Counted from the first letter of the stretch, positions 1 to 13,848 are shown. The stretch: 64,000 nucleotides of DNA from Metaphire vulgaris (GCA_018105865.1 CM030848.1:835001-899000); one strand, 5' to 3'. Program-made: numbers and translations. Notes: a model not told the origin generated them from the sequence alone.

Positions 1-260
1 TGTAGTAACTCTCCACATCACATTCAATAACCTAGTTTTCCGAGATAGCCTTTGAATCCGTTTACTGTTTCAACTGTCACTCCCACCTCGTCCAAACTGT
101 TTAGTTTGTCCACAACCCTTGCACTAAAAGCATTTTTCTTTCTTGGACCCACCCTCTGCTTAAACAATTTGTATTTGAGGCCTCTTGTGCTGCTATTGTG
201 TGCCAATGTAAAGAATCGATCGTATGGCACATCTACTTTCCAAGTCATTATTATAATATC
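1..260 (-). mobile_element. CR1/L2-like LINE 3' end
   Basis: The minus strand encodes VDVPYDRFFTLAHNSSTRGL, LFKQRVGPRKKNAFSARVVD and LNSLDEVGVTV, nearly the same as the copy at 10.9-11.1 kb. This is the C-terminus of a CR1/L2-type reverse transcriptase ORF. It may continue off the left edge. Confidence 0.75.
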
Positions 261-919
261 ACCATATTTATTTTCACCTTTAGCACCCAATAGACACACG
301 GCCTTGTCTCCAACTGTCTACCTACTTACGTAAGTAGTTTAAAGTCCTACAGCAGTATTTAATATTAACACAAGCAAATATCTACCTACCTATTATTTTA
401 TCTGCATCATACCTGTAAGGATGCAACCGTCCCTTCTCAACTACTCGAGATTTAGAAACCCACCTCGAACTCGGCGCAGCTGTCCTGCTCCGCTCTCAAA
501 TTCAGGATATCGAAATACAAAACAGTTGATTGATTTGGGTTTTTCTAAGTCAATCATCAAAGTGTCATCTTCCGCAGACACACAGCTCAGAGTCCCTCGG
601 GGGAGGGGGGAGGGAGATATCCTCTAACATGTCTGTCCTGCCACCCACCCACCATCACTGCATGCCCAGAAGCTGTTAGCACTGGCTGTGGAATTCAATC
701 TCCTCCTCCTCCTCCTCCTCCTCCTCCTCCTCATTCTTGCACTCAAAAGCAAGTCAAGTGTATTTTCACAGGTATAGCGGATAACTCTATGGCAGAAAGT
801 TTGTCAGATATTACAAGTAAAGCCACGGATCATGTGCACGCTGAATGAATGCTATAGATAATAATTAATTATAGACGCTTCAGTTGTAGGTATAACTGAA
901 GAACATCCGGTTTGCTTGT
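261..919. other. No gene seen; (CTC)n at 700-732
   Basis: SMOC intron or flank on the left edge. Apart from a short CTC microsatellite there is only unique AT-moderate sequence. Confidence 0.6.
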
Positions 920-927
920 TATTAGAT

Positions 928-1108
928 CAGTGGCGTCGCCAGGAATTTTTGGTTGGGGGGGGCAAAAGGGGTCTGGCGTGTCAGATTCCTTACCCACCCC
1001 TACCCCCCTCTTCACAAAAAACTTTCTCACCGGATTTGCGCGAATCTGGTAGGTGGTCTGGGGCAGGTTGGGGGGGGGGGCAGTTGCCCCCCCGTGGCGA
1101 CGCTAATG
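928..1108 (-). mobile_element. hAT-type MITE with perfect 8-bp target duplication
   Basis: A 181-bp element starting CAGTGGCGTCGCCAGG and ending GGCGACGCTAATG (reverse complement CATTAGCGTCGCCACG). Flanked on both sides by TATTAGAT (920-927 and 1109-1116). Same family as the pair at 41 and 44 kb but inverted relative to them. Confidence 0.85.
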
Positions 1109-1407
1109 TATTAGATAGATGTGCGTCTGAGCAGAGCACTGAACGAATTGTCCCTCACCTCTTCGGTGTTTGCTGGGAACGGATTTTCTCTGCGATTTCT
1201 TTCCTGCATTCAAATTGACAAAATACGTCGTCAGCTGCAGGAAGAGGACTCCATCGCTCTCTCGTATTAGTATACAGCGTTCGAGTTTTGTTAGAAAAGC
1301 AATGCGACGCCCAACTGTCTAAAGTCTCCAAAACCGGTCAATAGCAGAAATAATACGAAAACGATTGTCTATTAAATAACGGAAAATGTGCAACAGAAGA
1401 TAACGAA

Positions 1408-2062
<655 letters not shown>

Positions 2063-2125
2063 AAAAGCGTCGAAGCAGAGAGGCGTATATGATCAGGGGT
2101 CGACCGACTGGTCGGCTGTTCTGAC

Positions 2126-2344
2126 CGGTCCTGCCTTGGCATTTCGTGTTCTGTCCTTCGACCGATGACCTTGGGATGGGTTTTCCGTCAGGACGGACGC
2201 ACCAACAGTATCCGGTGGCGTTGTGGCACTGCGTCTCCATGTAGCTTCCGTCTGGCCTGCACTCCGGCATGTAGATGTCGTGCAGAGGCCTCTGCAGGAG
2301 ATCGTATCTTGCGTTTCGCCGTTCCTCCTGACACTTCGTCTCCG
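2126..2344 (-). CDS. SMOC-like gene, exon 3 (thyroglobulin type-1 domain)
   Basis: A symmetric 219-nt, phase 1-1 exon. It reads ETKCQEERRNARYDLL, then YMPECRPDGSYMETQC, GYCWCVRPDGKPI and a closing NTKC, which is the six-cysteine thyroglobulin type-1 pattern with the diagnostic QC and CWCV motifs. The acceptor is GTTTGTAATCAG; the donor is read as GACCG|GTCAGA, a weak match, so the 3' edge may be off by a few bases. A (CGT)n run starts about 28 bp upstream of the acceptor, and a 654-bp GATA array (sense strand) begins about 62 bp past the donor. Confidence 0.85.
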
Positions 2345-2373
2345 CTGATTACAAACAAAACTATGCATCAACA

Positions 2374-2418
<45 letters not shown>

Positions 2419-3011
2419 TTAGAGGCGTATATGCGGTTAACGCAGAGAGGATAAGACAACCTCTCAAATATCACGTATAATGTCCTCTAAAAGAAGAGAA
2501 GAATAATGGAAAGAATGGAGGAGAGGAAGACATAATAATAATGAGCAAATGAATGGAGAAGAAGAAGAAGAAGAAGATGATGAAGAAGAAGAAGAAGAAG
2601 AAAAAAAAAGAAGAAGAAGAAGAAGAAGAAGAAGAAAGAAGAAAAAGAAAAAGAAAAAGAAAAAGAAAGAAGAAAGAAGAAGAAGAAGAATGGAGGAGAA
2701 TGGAGAAGAAGAAATTATGTCATCCGTAAATTTAATCAACGCAATTACATAATACATAATAATGCAATATATAATAATAGGCCTATATAATGGCATAAGC
2801 AATGGTAGAAGTTCTAAGTGTAGGCCAACAAGTGAGTCTCCTCCTCCTCCTCCTCCTCCTCCTCCTCCTCTCAGTGGTTCGTTTGACTGTTGTGCAGTGG
2901 TGATGCTGTTTTCGTGTCTTGTAGATTACACTGCAAATGCATTGCGCAATTCTCTCCATAGACCACAGTCGCCGTCGCCACAGAGCAGCTGCGTCTGTTG
3001 GGAGAGGACGG

Positions 3012-3047
<36 letters not shown>

Positions 3048-3082
3048 GGGTCCATTGGTAGCCTCCGGGGAAAAGGCGTTTC

Positions 3083-3181
<99 letters not shown>

Positions 3182-3191
3182 ATTATATATC

Positions 3192-3225
<34 letters not shown>

Positions 3226-3322
3226 CGTCGATGCGGAAAGACGTATCTGCGACCGAATCGAAATTAGGAGTTCAACATCGGAGTGGATGCCATTGACGAA
3301 TGTGCAAATGGATCTCAATGGA

Positions 3323-3392
<70 letters not shown>

Positions 3393-3725
3393 CTACTATC
3401 ATCGCAGGTTCTGTTTGGCAGAGTTTCGTAAATTTTCTTCGATCTGCGGTCGATTGGAGGGGGGGGGGTGGGGGTGGGGGGGGTAGACGATGTAAGTCGT
3501 GTCTACAGAGCACTGCGTAAGGAGGAGATTGTTTACATTGGACGGTCGCCCGTGGCGCTGTGTTAAATCCATCCTCATGTACATAACAATTTCAGCGGCG
3601 CCAATCGTCTCAGCACCGGTCGCTTCGTCTTTCAGCGGCTCATTGCTTCTTCCTCTTTTAAACGCTTTGACTCGATCGCGCCAAAGAGAAATCTCATCTC
3701 CTCCTAACAGTTTTCCATTTCCACT

Positions 3726-3763
<38 letters not shown>

Positions 3764-4678
3764 GCGGCGATGCTCTTATTGTCCTGTAATCATCTCGTTT
3801 CCATGTGATATCAGCTTCATCTAAACGCTTCCTCCTGCACATGGAGCGTTTGACTGTACTTGCAGCACCGGGCGTATAGTCTACGTCTATATAATCGGCG
3901 AGTTTATTCGGGAGATGGCCAGCCAGCTGGCTGTCTGGTTGGCTGGTTGACTGGCCGAGGGGGAGGTACACGCTGCTGGTGGTGGTGGTGGTGTGTGGGG
4001 GGGGTACATAGCGTGCAGAGCGAAACCATTTGCGGTTGATGTGTCTGATCGTTCGTCTGTCATTCGTTTCATCTCACAGTTGACCAGATAAACGACCATT
4101 TGTCAAAGCGCTACATAAGGCGATTACGTCATGAGCATCTGACAGTCCCTCCCTCTGCGGCGGCCTCAGCGCTTAATTTCCTTACCAAAGGAAAAGACCA
4201 ATGCCGTGTCCACTCCATCTACCTGTAGGCCTACGACGTCAGTGCTATGAATTCGCAAGTTACACTGGCCGCCCCGCCCCTTTGAACAGAGAATAATTGT
4301 ATTCAAGACTAGTCTCCTGGTTAATAAAACACTGCAGGACCTCAATATTTGAGATCTATGCTAGACCACCAAAAACATTCTCATTGAACAAGATTCGCTA
4401 ATTCACTGTTGAATATACCTAGAACCAACACTGAAATTGGTAATTATGTCTGGACCAAAAACAAGGAACTCACTTCCCTCGGCTGTCAGATCTTCCAAGG
4501 AATTGAATATTTTCCGATTTAGACTAAAACCTATCTCTTTAAATCAGCATATCCTCCATAGCACTGTCTCGCTGTTTCTCACTGACTGATTCCTGGAATG
4601 ACCTGGTCTTTTGCTGATGAATTTGAAGTACCATCGATTGATACCTTTAGAGTATTATAAAAAAGTGTCATAAAAGTG

Positions 4679-4769
<91 letters not shown>

Positions 4770-6726
4770 TCAACGGCCAGACTAACGCCCCATCTTATTT
4801 TGGCATTGTGCTAAAAGTAGGTTCATTTTATTGACTACATTCAGTGTTTTAATTAATCTTGCGTAATTCTATCAGTCTACCGTGTAAAGTTGGAAACAGT
4901 TACGTCCATTATAAGGTGGATTGTCAAGTTAGTTTAACTGCAGGTGTTTTGGTTATGTAATGGATTCTCCTCCAGGTGTATCGTATGCCAGCCGACAGCT
5001 GAGCAGGTGATGTAACAGAGAGAGCAGTTGACTATATGGTAGAGCCGTGGTGTGCAGGGACTGAGTGAGTAGTATTCGGTTCTACTCACTTCGACAGCGA
5101 CCCTTGGAAACGAATCTCAGCTCTTTCATTCCGTCGCAGTCGCGATATTTCCTCAGCTCACACTTGGACGAATACGTAGTTCCATCCGAAGCACAGACCG
5201 GGCGCTTCTTCACTCCTCGACAGGACAGCGGACAATCGACGGCCCCCACGACGGGCCCCACGGACGACGACGACGACGACGAAGGGGAGGGAGGAGAGGC
5301 GAATTCGCTGACGTCTCTCTTTATCTGTCGGTGAAGTTCTGTCGATTCCAACTGAAGAAGAAGATCATCAAAATCACATATTATGAGACACAGATCGTAT
5401 CGGTCATTAGCATTGCGCTGCTAACTGAATGCATGGTATCGTCATTTTCGAGTTAATGCATGTCGCAGATATTTCAGTGTTTTACGAAGGTCTTGGTTCA
5501 GCCGGAGGCGAATCTACAGAGGCAAGGGAGGGGGATTCGTGCCCCTCAAAAACCCAGACTAAAAGTTTTTATTTTTTGCTATAATTTCTCATAATGGAGG
5601 AAAACCCTTGAAATTTACAGAAGCGCGAATGAATGAACGAGTGTCGCATTTTCCTCCAATTCAGGAACATGCGTCAGTATCTACGTGGAAGCAGGGGGAG
5701 GGGGGCTATCAGAGGAAGATAGGGGCTGGCCACTTGGTCCGCGATTCTACTTCAAAAAGGTCCTCAAAATAATATCCCTATACAGGGCACGATTTGTAGG
5801 GGGAAAGAGGATTCCCCCTCCTCACTGCCCAACTGCATGCATCCCCCTACTGCTACATCCCCCACCACTATATCCCCCCACTGCTACACTTCCCCAACAA
5901 CTACATTCCATCGAGCTCGACATATCCCTCCCCCACTGCTCCAGGTCACAAATCGCACCCTGGTCCTATATGAATTATTTCCTGCTGTATTCTCTTTTAA
6001 GCTCTAGATTCACATTAAGAGTTAGAGGTCTGAGGAAGCTGGATAATTTTGCAAATGGTCCGCGTCTCTAGCTCTGATCTCTGGCATGAAATGGGGTTGG
6101 GCGAGACAGGATAGAGAATGGAACACGAAGAGTGCCTCCCTCCCTCCGCCCTCCTAAACTGAATTCCTGGATGCGCCACCGAATGCAGCTGCATCTGCAA
6201 GACAAGTTGGCTTCTGTAATGATTCCGTTTAAACGTTAAGACAGCGGACAGAAGAGCAAAGCGACGCAGAGGCCGTTGTCATGGTGCTGGTAAAGAGGCG
6301 ATGGAGTCAGATGGACGAATGAACGGAAGACTAAAATTTGCTGAGAATGAGTACTTGGGAATGTTAGTTTCTAAGAGCCTCAACAACTTATTCGAAGTCT
6401 TTGTGTCTTCAAATTCCATCGACCAAATCACTCGCGACGCATCCCAAGTGGCTTAGCCAAGGGGAGGGGGGTTGGGGGTTAACAGCGAACACCCCTTGGT
6501 TGTCCGACCCAAACAATTTTTATTGCGTATTATTATTATTGTTATTTTTGCTTGTCAGAATTTTCCGATGGAAATCATGAGAACCATGACCTCCCCCTTC
6601 GGGAGAGCCTGGCTACGCCACTGACACATCCTCACTAATCCTCCGACAAAACCGAGTCATGTAAACGACTTAGAAATGGATTTTTCACCAACTGGAATCT
6701 TCTCTTTTCTCTCTCTCTCTCTCGTC

Positions 6727-6782
<56 letters not shown>

Positions 6783-7156
6783 TTTTCCTCCTCCCCACTC
6801 CGTCTGCTAATGACGTCATCCGGCTTCTGACTTCGAAGTCTTCGTCTTGACATTCAGAGCTTTCGCTTAACAATTGAAAGCGCTTACGACGATAAATGGA
6901 CGGCCGATGCTTCTGCTGCAGGAGGAGGAGGAGGAAGAAGAAAAAGAAGAAGAGGAGGAGCAGGAGGAGGAATGAAGGAAACGGTTGAAGAGAAACTTAT
7001 TAAACGTTCTGCAAATGCAAATTGAATCATCAGCAGATTTATCATTCATTTTCATCATTCCATTTTGCAGATGCCCACAACATAAACCATTATCTATCTG
7101 TCTGCTTGTCTGTCTGTCTATCTGCTTAACTGGTATTTTTGATCCCCCTCTCTTTT

Positions 7157-7228
<72 letters not shown>

Positions 7229-7385
7229 TTATGTGCTTACAATTCATTCTTTGAATTCGTAAAAATTCAGAAAACAGCAACAAAATGAAAGTCATCAGCA
7301 GACAATTGTTATAGAATGAGATCCTTCGAAAAGAGCTCTACTGTAACTTCAACATATATGACATATTATATATTTACAATATACA

Positions 7386-7443
<58 letters not shown>

Positions 7444-7846
7444 CTATACATCTATACGATCAGACGATTATCAGTTAATGAAGATGCGCTGAGATAATAT
7501 TTGCGTGTTTCATGCAAACGTCTTCATCAGTGAGTTCAGACGAAGCCAAGGCAGCTGTGAAGTCTCTGACGAGGAATAATTCTAACTCCACGAGTGATTT
7601 ACTCTCCGCCTTCTGCTGCTGCTGCTGCTGCTGCTGTGGAACATTTCGGTTTCTGATTTTCTTTCAGAAGGATTTTGACGTATTCTCCACAATGCGAAAT
7701 GGCTTTTCTGGAAGATAATCACATGCATATACGCTTTCCCTTTCAACGGCATCTACTTAGATGAACCGGGAGGATAAAAAAACGACGCCTTAATGCGCTT
7801 CGAGGTCTCGTCTCATTTACACGTCAGCTGATCTCTTACGCTGGAG

Positions 7847-7902
<56 letters not shown>

Positions 7903-8073
7903 ACTGCTCTGTCAACAGAGGAGTGAGGAGTGAGGAGTGAGCTGGATTCAGTGCGAATGAGACTGTCAGTGCACTTTCAATCCGTCATCCAGTGGTCGTT
8001 AAATGCAGTCGCTGCTCTCAGACGGAATCTCTCTCCTCTCTCTCTCACACACTCTTCTTTCTCTCTCTCACAC

Positions 8074-8123
<50 letters not shown>

Positions 8124-8333
8124 CTCTCTGACCAGAGTTCCTGCGATCGGCGCCAAATTAGCAAAACATCGGTCGACCGAGAACCATGGTAACGGCCCCC
8201 AGCAGCAGCAGCAGCATCCAATGGCCCTTTTACCGCCTTCGCATTTAATCCGGTTTTGTCTTTTTTGAGCAAATGCGCTCTGGAATGGTCTCCTCTTGTA
8301 TACACGATGCAGTTGAACGAGAGGCCGTAGGGG

Positions 8334-8404
<71 letters not shown>

Positions 8405-8908
8405 AGACGGCAGAGTCTGACAACGTAGACATCGTCGGTCGGTGTCAGTGGCAGACGGTCATCGATATGCAAAAGAGTTTCCACACTGACACTGACACGA
8501 TCAATGGTCCGAAGTTCTGACGTAACCGTTGCCATGGTGATCGACCGCCAAAATTCATATTTTTTATTCAAGAATAAAGTGTCAAAATGTCTTAAGAAGG
8601 AGGCGATCTTTGAGAACATTTGAAACGTACTCCTGTTTGCCTAACCTATTACCCTATTCCCTGTCCAGGGATTATTCCAGGTGTCGGCGAATTATTCAAT
8701 CATTCCATTCATCGCCTTTGAAAAATCAAGTTAGCATTGGCCAAGCTCAATACATTAGATTCAGCAAAACATTTCAAGAATTCCGTTACTTGAATGGAAA
8801 AAGGTTCTTAAGCGGGACGTGGAGCTGCTGTCTTTCTACAGCAAAATCTGGATTAAAAGCAGCCAAAGGAAATTAATTCCAAGAAATTCACTCATCCTGG
8901 ATAATATA

Positions 8909-8939
<31 letters not shown>

Positions 8940-10054
8940 CATAATTTCTTCGATTGCCGTGTGCATTTTAGCCGAGCGAGAGAGAGCATCGCAGTCGAGA
9001 AGAGACTGGCGCTGGCATCGCCGTCTGTCAGTCGGAGGAGTGACAGACGGCCGGCCGGTCGGTGACGCCGCCGCCGCCGCCGCCGCCGCCCGGAGAGCCA
9101 CGCGACGACGCCGGTGGGGCGGTGGTACGAAGGAACGCTGAAAGAAAACTGTTGGTGTATGGCGAACCGCTTCTGACGTTTGGTTACGATTGAAGCGAAG
9201 GAAAGAAAGAACGGTAGACGAAGGATCCTATACTGCGGTTACAAATCCTCATTCACCTGCCTCCTCCTCCTCCTCCTTCTCCTCACCCCCTCTCCCTAGC
9301 ATCTACTTCCCTCAACAGCTGCAATACGACCATCAATCAAAAAATAGAAGAACTCTCTCTCTCTCTCTCTCGCTTCCATCGGGAAAAGAGCGCTCTTCCT
9401 CTCAACTGGCAGAATGACAAAGACATAAATTCAACTAATAGTCATTCGTAGACGGAAGGATATCGAAACAGACGCACGGAGACTGATAGAGAGGCACGAA
9501 GACCGCTGTTCAGAACTCCCGAGCAAAGTTGCGGAGGAAGGAGAGAGCGTGTTAAGAGATGACGGTCGGTTGAGAGCATGCTGCCAACTTTAGAGCGAAG
9601 TTTACCGATTCTCCCGTGAAAACACCATTAGGCATTTGACGCGCCTGGCGTCAGGGCGCCTTCGTCAAGGTGTAACAACCGAGGCAGGTGCTGTCTGCCG
9701 TCACTTTAGCTGTTCTCACTGCTGGCAACGGTTGTATCACGTTGCACGCCGGGTTGCCGCCGCTGTCAGAGACGCGCTTCAATTGGTCGGCGGCTCGGCT
9801 GAGGGACTCCGCGATGCTCTGCGATGCAGCGATCGACCGACCGACCGCAGAGACCACAAAACGCCCGACAGACGAACGAAGGATCCCCGCATCTTCCGTT
9901 TTTATGGACATTGTCAAAAAACATGAAACATTCGATATATGCACAAACGAAATAGCCAAACGACAACTGTTGCAGCAAATGAACTCATCGCTCGGACATC
10001 ACAGAGGAATTAGCTGCACGCAGAGGGTTGATATCTGGCGGGTGGGTATATGGG

Positions 10055-10098
<44 letters not shown>

Positions 10099-11176
10099 AA
10101 GGGACTTTCTCTGCTTCTGATCCGGGTCAAGACGAGAGCTGAAGAGTATTTATTTATCTGTCTCAAGACACTTTTTTTGTAATAAGTCCCTCGGGAACTA
10201 AGTACCGAGGGCATATATATATATATATTTGTTTATTTATATATATATACATATATATATCCTCAGCGGTGATGATTAATATATAGATGATATCAATGAA
10301 GGATTATATTTTAAAATTTCAAAGTTTGTCGATGATACAAAGATGTGCAGAAATATCGATTCTGACGATTATGCTAAAATTCTACAGGAGGCTCTAAGGA
10401 AATTGTTTCAGTGGTCTGTGGACTGACAGATGCTTTTCAATATCGACAAATGTTCTGTAATGCATGTTGGGAAATCTAATAATGGTAATGAATATTCTTT
10501 AGGGGGAAGGTTCTAACCACAACTGAAAAAGAAAGAGACTTGGGGTAATCATCTATATAAAAGTATGAATCCATCTTAACAATGTATGGAAGCAGCAAAA
10601 AAGAAGTCAAATGTTGGGAATGATTAAAGGGACAATAGTGAGTCGAGACAAAGAGATGATCGTAAAGCTATATAAATCATTAGTAAGGTCTCATCTAGAA
10701 TACTGTGTTCAGGAATGGAATCCATTCTTGTAAAAAAGATATAGAACTTTTAGAAAAGGTGAAAAGCGAACAACAAAGATGGTCAATGGATGTCATAATT
10801 TAAAGGTACAAAAAAGACTTCAACATTGTGGATTGACAACATTAGAAAGAAGAAGAGAGAGAGGGGATTTGATAGAAACATACAAAATAATGACTGGGAT
10901 AGTAGATGTGCCATATGATCGATTCTTTACATTGGCACACTATAGCAGCACAAGAGGCCACAAATGCAAATTGTTTAAGCAGAGGGTGGGTCCAAGAAGA
11001 GAAAAATTTTTTTAGTGCAAGGGTTGTGGACAAATGGAACAGTTTGGACGATGTGGGAGTGACAGTTGGAACTGAAAATGGATTCAAAAGATCTCGGAAA
11101 ACTAGGTTATTGAATTTGGAGAGTCATTACAGTGGTTTACACACAGGCTTACTTAGCCTCCTAAACCACTATAAAA

Positions 11177-11233
<57 letters not shown>

Positions 11234-11237
11234 GTTA

Positions 11238-11335
<98 letters not shown>

Positions 11336-13060
11336 TTGTGGTCGTGTCATGGCCATAGCATCGTTCGATTTGTCGGAGGAGGGATGATTGAGGTTTGTCC
11401 AATGGTTTCCGTCGACCCTCCCACGATCCCACCCTGAGTGGGAGATTGAAAATTCTGTTCCGGGAGCTGCAGAGTGAGAACAGATCAGCTGACGCTTTGG
11501 GGCACTCGGATCTCAGATTTTACCCCCCCCCGAGAGCAGCAGACGTTGCCTGAAAATATTACTAAGAATTCCTTGTTCAGCCCGTATGAGGCCTGACTGA
11601 AAGAGACTGAAAAAAACAGATCGACTGAGTTTCAGCTGTCAGCGTTCTCTTTCATCTTCAGTTAGATCGATTATCGATTCGATTCATGACAACAAAATAG
11701 AAAGTTCTGAGGCGAATTAAATGAATTATTTTCCTCGGAAAGAAGTTGACTTCTCCGCGGTTCATGCATAACACCAACGATGTACAGTATAGAGACGGCT
11801 CGTGGATAAAAATCTAATCAACGTTTAGAATAATATAGTCGCTATTTTTTGGTCTAAAACGCGACCGAAGCGACGTTCGACAAAGCGAACCAATTTGTGT
11901 CCTCCTCCTCCTCCTCCTCCTCCTTCGTGTTTCTAAGATGTCTTATAAGCCTATTTTAAGGCTGGCCTTAATCAGAGACGGTGACAATGAGTGATGACTA
12001 TTCAAGGAAAGCAGTTGACAATGCGACTACATAATATGTACGTCCGTCCTGACGTCTATTAAAATATCAAAGGAGTCGCCGCAAATGTTTCTGCCAAAGC
12101 GCGACAATACCACCAGCATCTACCTCTCCCACTCCAGTTAATTAAAGCAGAGAGAGAGAAGGAAGAGAAGAGAAACAACACCTGAAACCAACGAACCAAA
12201 GAACCCAAATCCAACGCTGTGTCCTTGTCGACCACCTGTTGGATGACCTCTGTTATGTCATCTGCAATCGACGTGTGATGTTTAAAGGAAGAGACAGGCG
12301 TCATCTCTAATGACACTCCGTCTCGATAATAACGTTCCGCGAGTTGCTGTGGATAATAATAATAACAACCAACAGGCATATATGTTGATGGATCTGTCAG
12401 ATGCCTTTGACACAATAGACCGTTCGCAATCTTTATCCATAAATTCGAGAACTGGGTTTGATCATGAATTGCGACAAACTATGTTGTAAAGATTGGTTTT
12501 AAGTATAATATGAATGAACGCTGCGTGGCTGTTGATTTTACGAACAGAGGCATTTGCAGAAAAGAAACACGTACTCATGATTTATAGGTCGACACCAAAA
12601 CGTCGCACCATACAAGAAGCGCAGTATACAAGACCTACAGTGTATAACTATACTATATAATGGATATATATGCATATATATGTGTGTGTGTGCATATATA
12701 TGTATACATACTGTAGATGTGCCTTTGGAACGACGCATGATTGTTGAAGAAAGTAAAAGTCAAGTAAAGTAAAACGACTCATGATTATTCTTATGCGCTT
12801 AATCTTTCTTGAAATAGCTATAGAGTTAGACATTCATCATTTCTCTACTAAAGACGCGATTCGATTTGGTTCTAACGAAGTAATTTCATTTGTTAGATTT
12901 TGAAGCACATTATATGACAATGGATTCGAGGGCAATTGATCGTTAAAAATTGCATTGAAATCTTCAACTTCTCTCTGTCTCTGTCTCTCTGCTTTTTCCG
13001 TCTGTCTGTCTCTGAAAGCAAAAATTACGAAAGCAAAAATTAATAATAATAATAAGCTAA

Positions 13061-13115
<55 letters not shown>

Positions 13116-13848
13116 TATGTCTAGTTGTAATATACTAAGGCATCGATCGATTGCATTCGAAGTCATAAGATCCCCGGTCAGTGCCGTGGAAATCAGTCAG
13201 AATCAAAAGAGAAACGGTGAAACACAGAAGGCGGACGAGAAAAGTCTTGATTTGAAAGCAGAAAACGAAATGGAAAATAGATGCAAAGAGATTCGACATT
13301 TTAAGCCTACAATATTATTATTATTATTACAAAACCTGCAGCAGGACAGAAGTGAAGTCGATCAGATGAAAACTCTGACGAAGATTATAATTATGAATGA
13401 AGAAGACACAGCATTCTGCCGCGATCACGTGATCGAATGCCGGGAACTTTGTGTCAGGTTTCACTGTATCCGATGATTTCAGGTAAATATATTTGAGTTT
13501 CATTTTGCGGGCTTCGTTCTTCTTTCGTTTTCGTTTATTCTAGCTGATGTTCTGAACCGACGTCATACATACTGACTTTTCTATGCAGACGATCTCTGTA
13601 GTTCTAGGGATCCTCTAGTTCGATTGGATGCGTTCACCTGACATGCAGGTGTCGCGGCTTCTCGTGGTGCTTACCTTGAAATCGATTCCTTTGACCAGGT
13701 ATCGAAGGCTGGTGACGTCATGCTGTGGCACCGAAGAAGAGACGCAGGGCGCCATCAGAACCACGTGTACGAATAGAGCCAGCAATGTTCTCGCACCCGA
13801 TGCGATTTGTCGTTTGGCGCGAGCGCCCACCTGTGGCGGCGCAGACAT
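2126..13848 (-). CDS. SMOC-like secreted modular calcium-binding protein (5' part of gene)
   Basis: This is the 5' part of a SMOC-family (SPARC-related matricellular) gene; the family acts outside the cell, binding matrix and modulating BMP-type signalling. Exons read on the minus strand are 13848-13675 (signal peptide), 5351-5090 (Kazal/follistatin-like) and 2344-2126 (thyroglobulin type 1). Junction phases agree: phase 0 from exon 1 to 2 and phase 1 from exon 2 to 3. The order Kazal then TY1, and the GYCWCV-PDGKPI core, fit SMOC better than testican, where TY follows the EF hands. The rest of a SMOC (second TY, EF-hand domain) would lie left of the window. Introns of about 8.3 and 2.7 kb are full of microsatellites, so a missed exon is possible. 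Confidence 0.8.
2556..2698. repeat. Polypurine (GAA)n/(A)n tract
   Basis: About 140 bp of nearly pure A/G, mainly GAA with AAAAAG runs. SMOC intron. Confidence 0.9.
3013..3391. repeat. Microsatellite cluster (GT)n, (CT)n, (TA)n, (AT)n, (GA)n
   Basis: (GT)n at 3013-3043, (CT)n at 3090-3154, (TA)n at 3155-3181, (AT)n at 3194-3224 and (GA)n at 3326-3391, within 380 bp. SMOC intron. Confidence 0.95.
4280..4769 (+). mobile_element. LINE 3' end with (ATT)n tail
   Basis: ANSLLNIPRTNTEIG followed by the 3' UTR motif GAAGTACCATCGATTGATAC, both shared with the copy at 49.7-49.9 kb. Ends in about 90 bp of ATT repeats (4680-4769). Confidence 0.65.
5090..5351 (-). CDS. SMOC-like gene, exon 2 (Kazal/follistatin-like domain)
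   Basis: The exon follows a pyrimidine-rich acceptor (CTTCTTCTTCAG) and starts LESTELHRQIKRDV. A serine run encoded by a TCG/TCC microsatellite precedes a Kazal domain: CPLSC, the signature RPVCASDGTTYSSKCEL, then RDC and GRC. PVCASDG-TY-S-C is typical of SMOC and follistatin-like Kazal domains. The donor CGAA|GTGAGT is phase 1, so the protein continues GRCR-T-ETKC into the thyroglobulin exon. In the family this domain is structural rather than a proven protease inhibitor. Confidence 0.85.
6445..6623 (+). mobile_element. hAT-type MITE
   Basis: A 179-bp element. Right terminus GGCTACGCCACTG (reverse complement CAGTGGCGTAGCC); left terminus CAAGTGGCTTAGCCAAGG. Flanks ACGCATCC and ACACATCC match at 7 of 8 bases. 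Contains an (ATT)n run and G-rich ends. Confidence 0.7.
6712..8402. repeat. Series of (CT)n/(GA)n and (TA)n arrays
   Basis: (CT)n at 6712-6778, 7158-7225 and 7850-7900; (GA)n at 8338-8402; (TA)n at 7388-7437 and 8078-8121; (CTG)n at 7614-7637. Between them is unique sequence with no gene seen. SMOC intron. Confidence 0.95.
10268..11180 (+). mobile_element. CR1/L2-like LINE fragment (RT C-terminal half)
   Basis: A degenerate reading across frames gives FADDTKMCRNI-type sequence, LYKSLVRPHLEYC-type sequence, then LTTLERRRERGDLIETYKIM and VDVPYDRFFTLAHYSSTRGH. Several stops and shifts make it dead. The 3' end runs into (ATT)n then (AGT)n (11178-11333). Confidence 0.8.
11178..11333. repeat. (ATT)n followed by (AGT)n
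   Basis: About 55 bp of ATT then about 95 bp of AGT, directly at the 3' end of a CR1-like LINE, so probably grown from its tail. Confidence 0.95.
12376..12500 (+). mobile_element. LINE reverse-transcriptase fragment
   Basis: The plus strand reads AYMLMDLSDAFDTIDRSQ, matching the LDLSAAFDTIDH motif of non-LTR reverse transcriptases, then degenerates. The downstream FTNRG stretch is compatible. Old remnant. Confidence 0.55.
13675..13848 (-). CDS. SMOC-like gene, exon 1 (start codon and signal peptide)
   Basis: A 58-codon first exon opens with MSAPPQVGARAKRQ and carries the hydrophobic core TLLALFVHVVLMAP, ending near a small-residue site (CVSSS) suited to signal peptidase. It ends at a consensus donor (TTCAAG|GTAAGC) in phase 0, which matches the phase-0 entry of the Kazal exon. 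Beyond the donor the frame only yields a short tail. The link to the Kazal exon 8.3 kb away is inferred from phase, strand and the need for a secretion signal; no other signal-peptide exon was seen in this interval. Confidence 0.65.

Larger units (their letters stand above)
8403..13674. other. SMOC intron 1, no confident gene
   Basis: Contains (GT)n at 8911-8938, (CCG)n at 9067-9089, (TA)n at 10056-10097, the LINE pieces listed, and (TAA)n at 13062-13114. A minus-strand open stretch at about 12195-12290 (DDITEVIQQVVDKDTALDLG, then RWFQ before a GTGTTG donor) could be an exon or a LINE relic; its entry phase does not fit exon 1. Confidence 0.5.

Noticed and set aside
5500..6181. Longer hAT element with GGAGGCGAATC and GATGCGCCACC ends
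   Set aside because: Ends are only loosely alike and the flanks show no 8-bp duplication.
9636..9959. Overlapping open frames on both strands
   Set aside because: GC-rich stretch with frames open on both strands; no domain and no splice partner.
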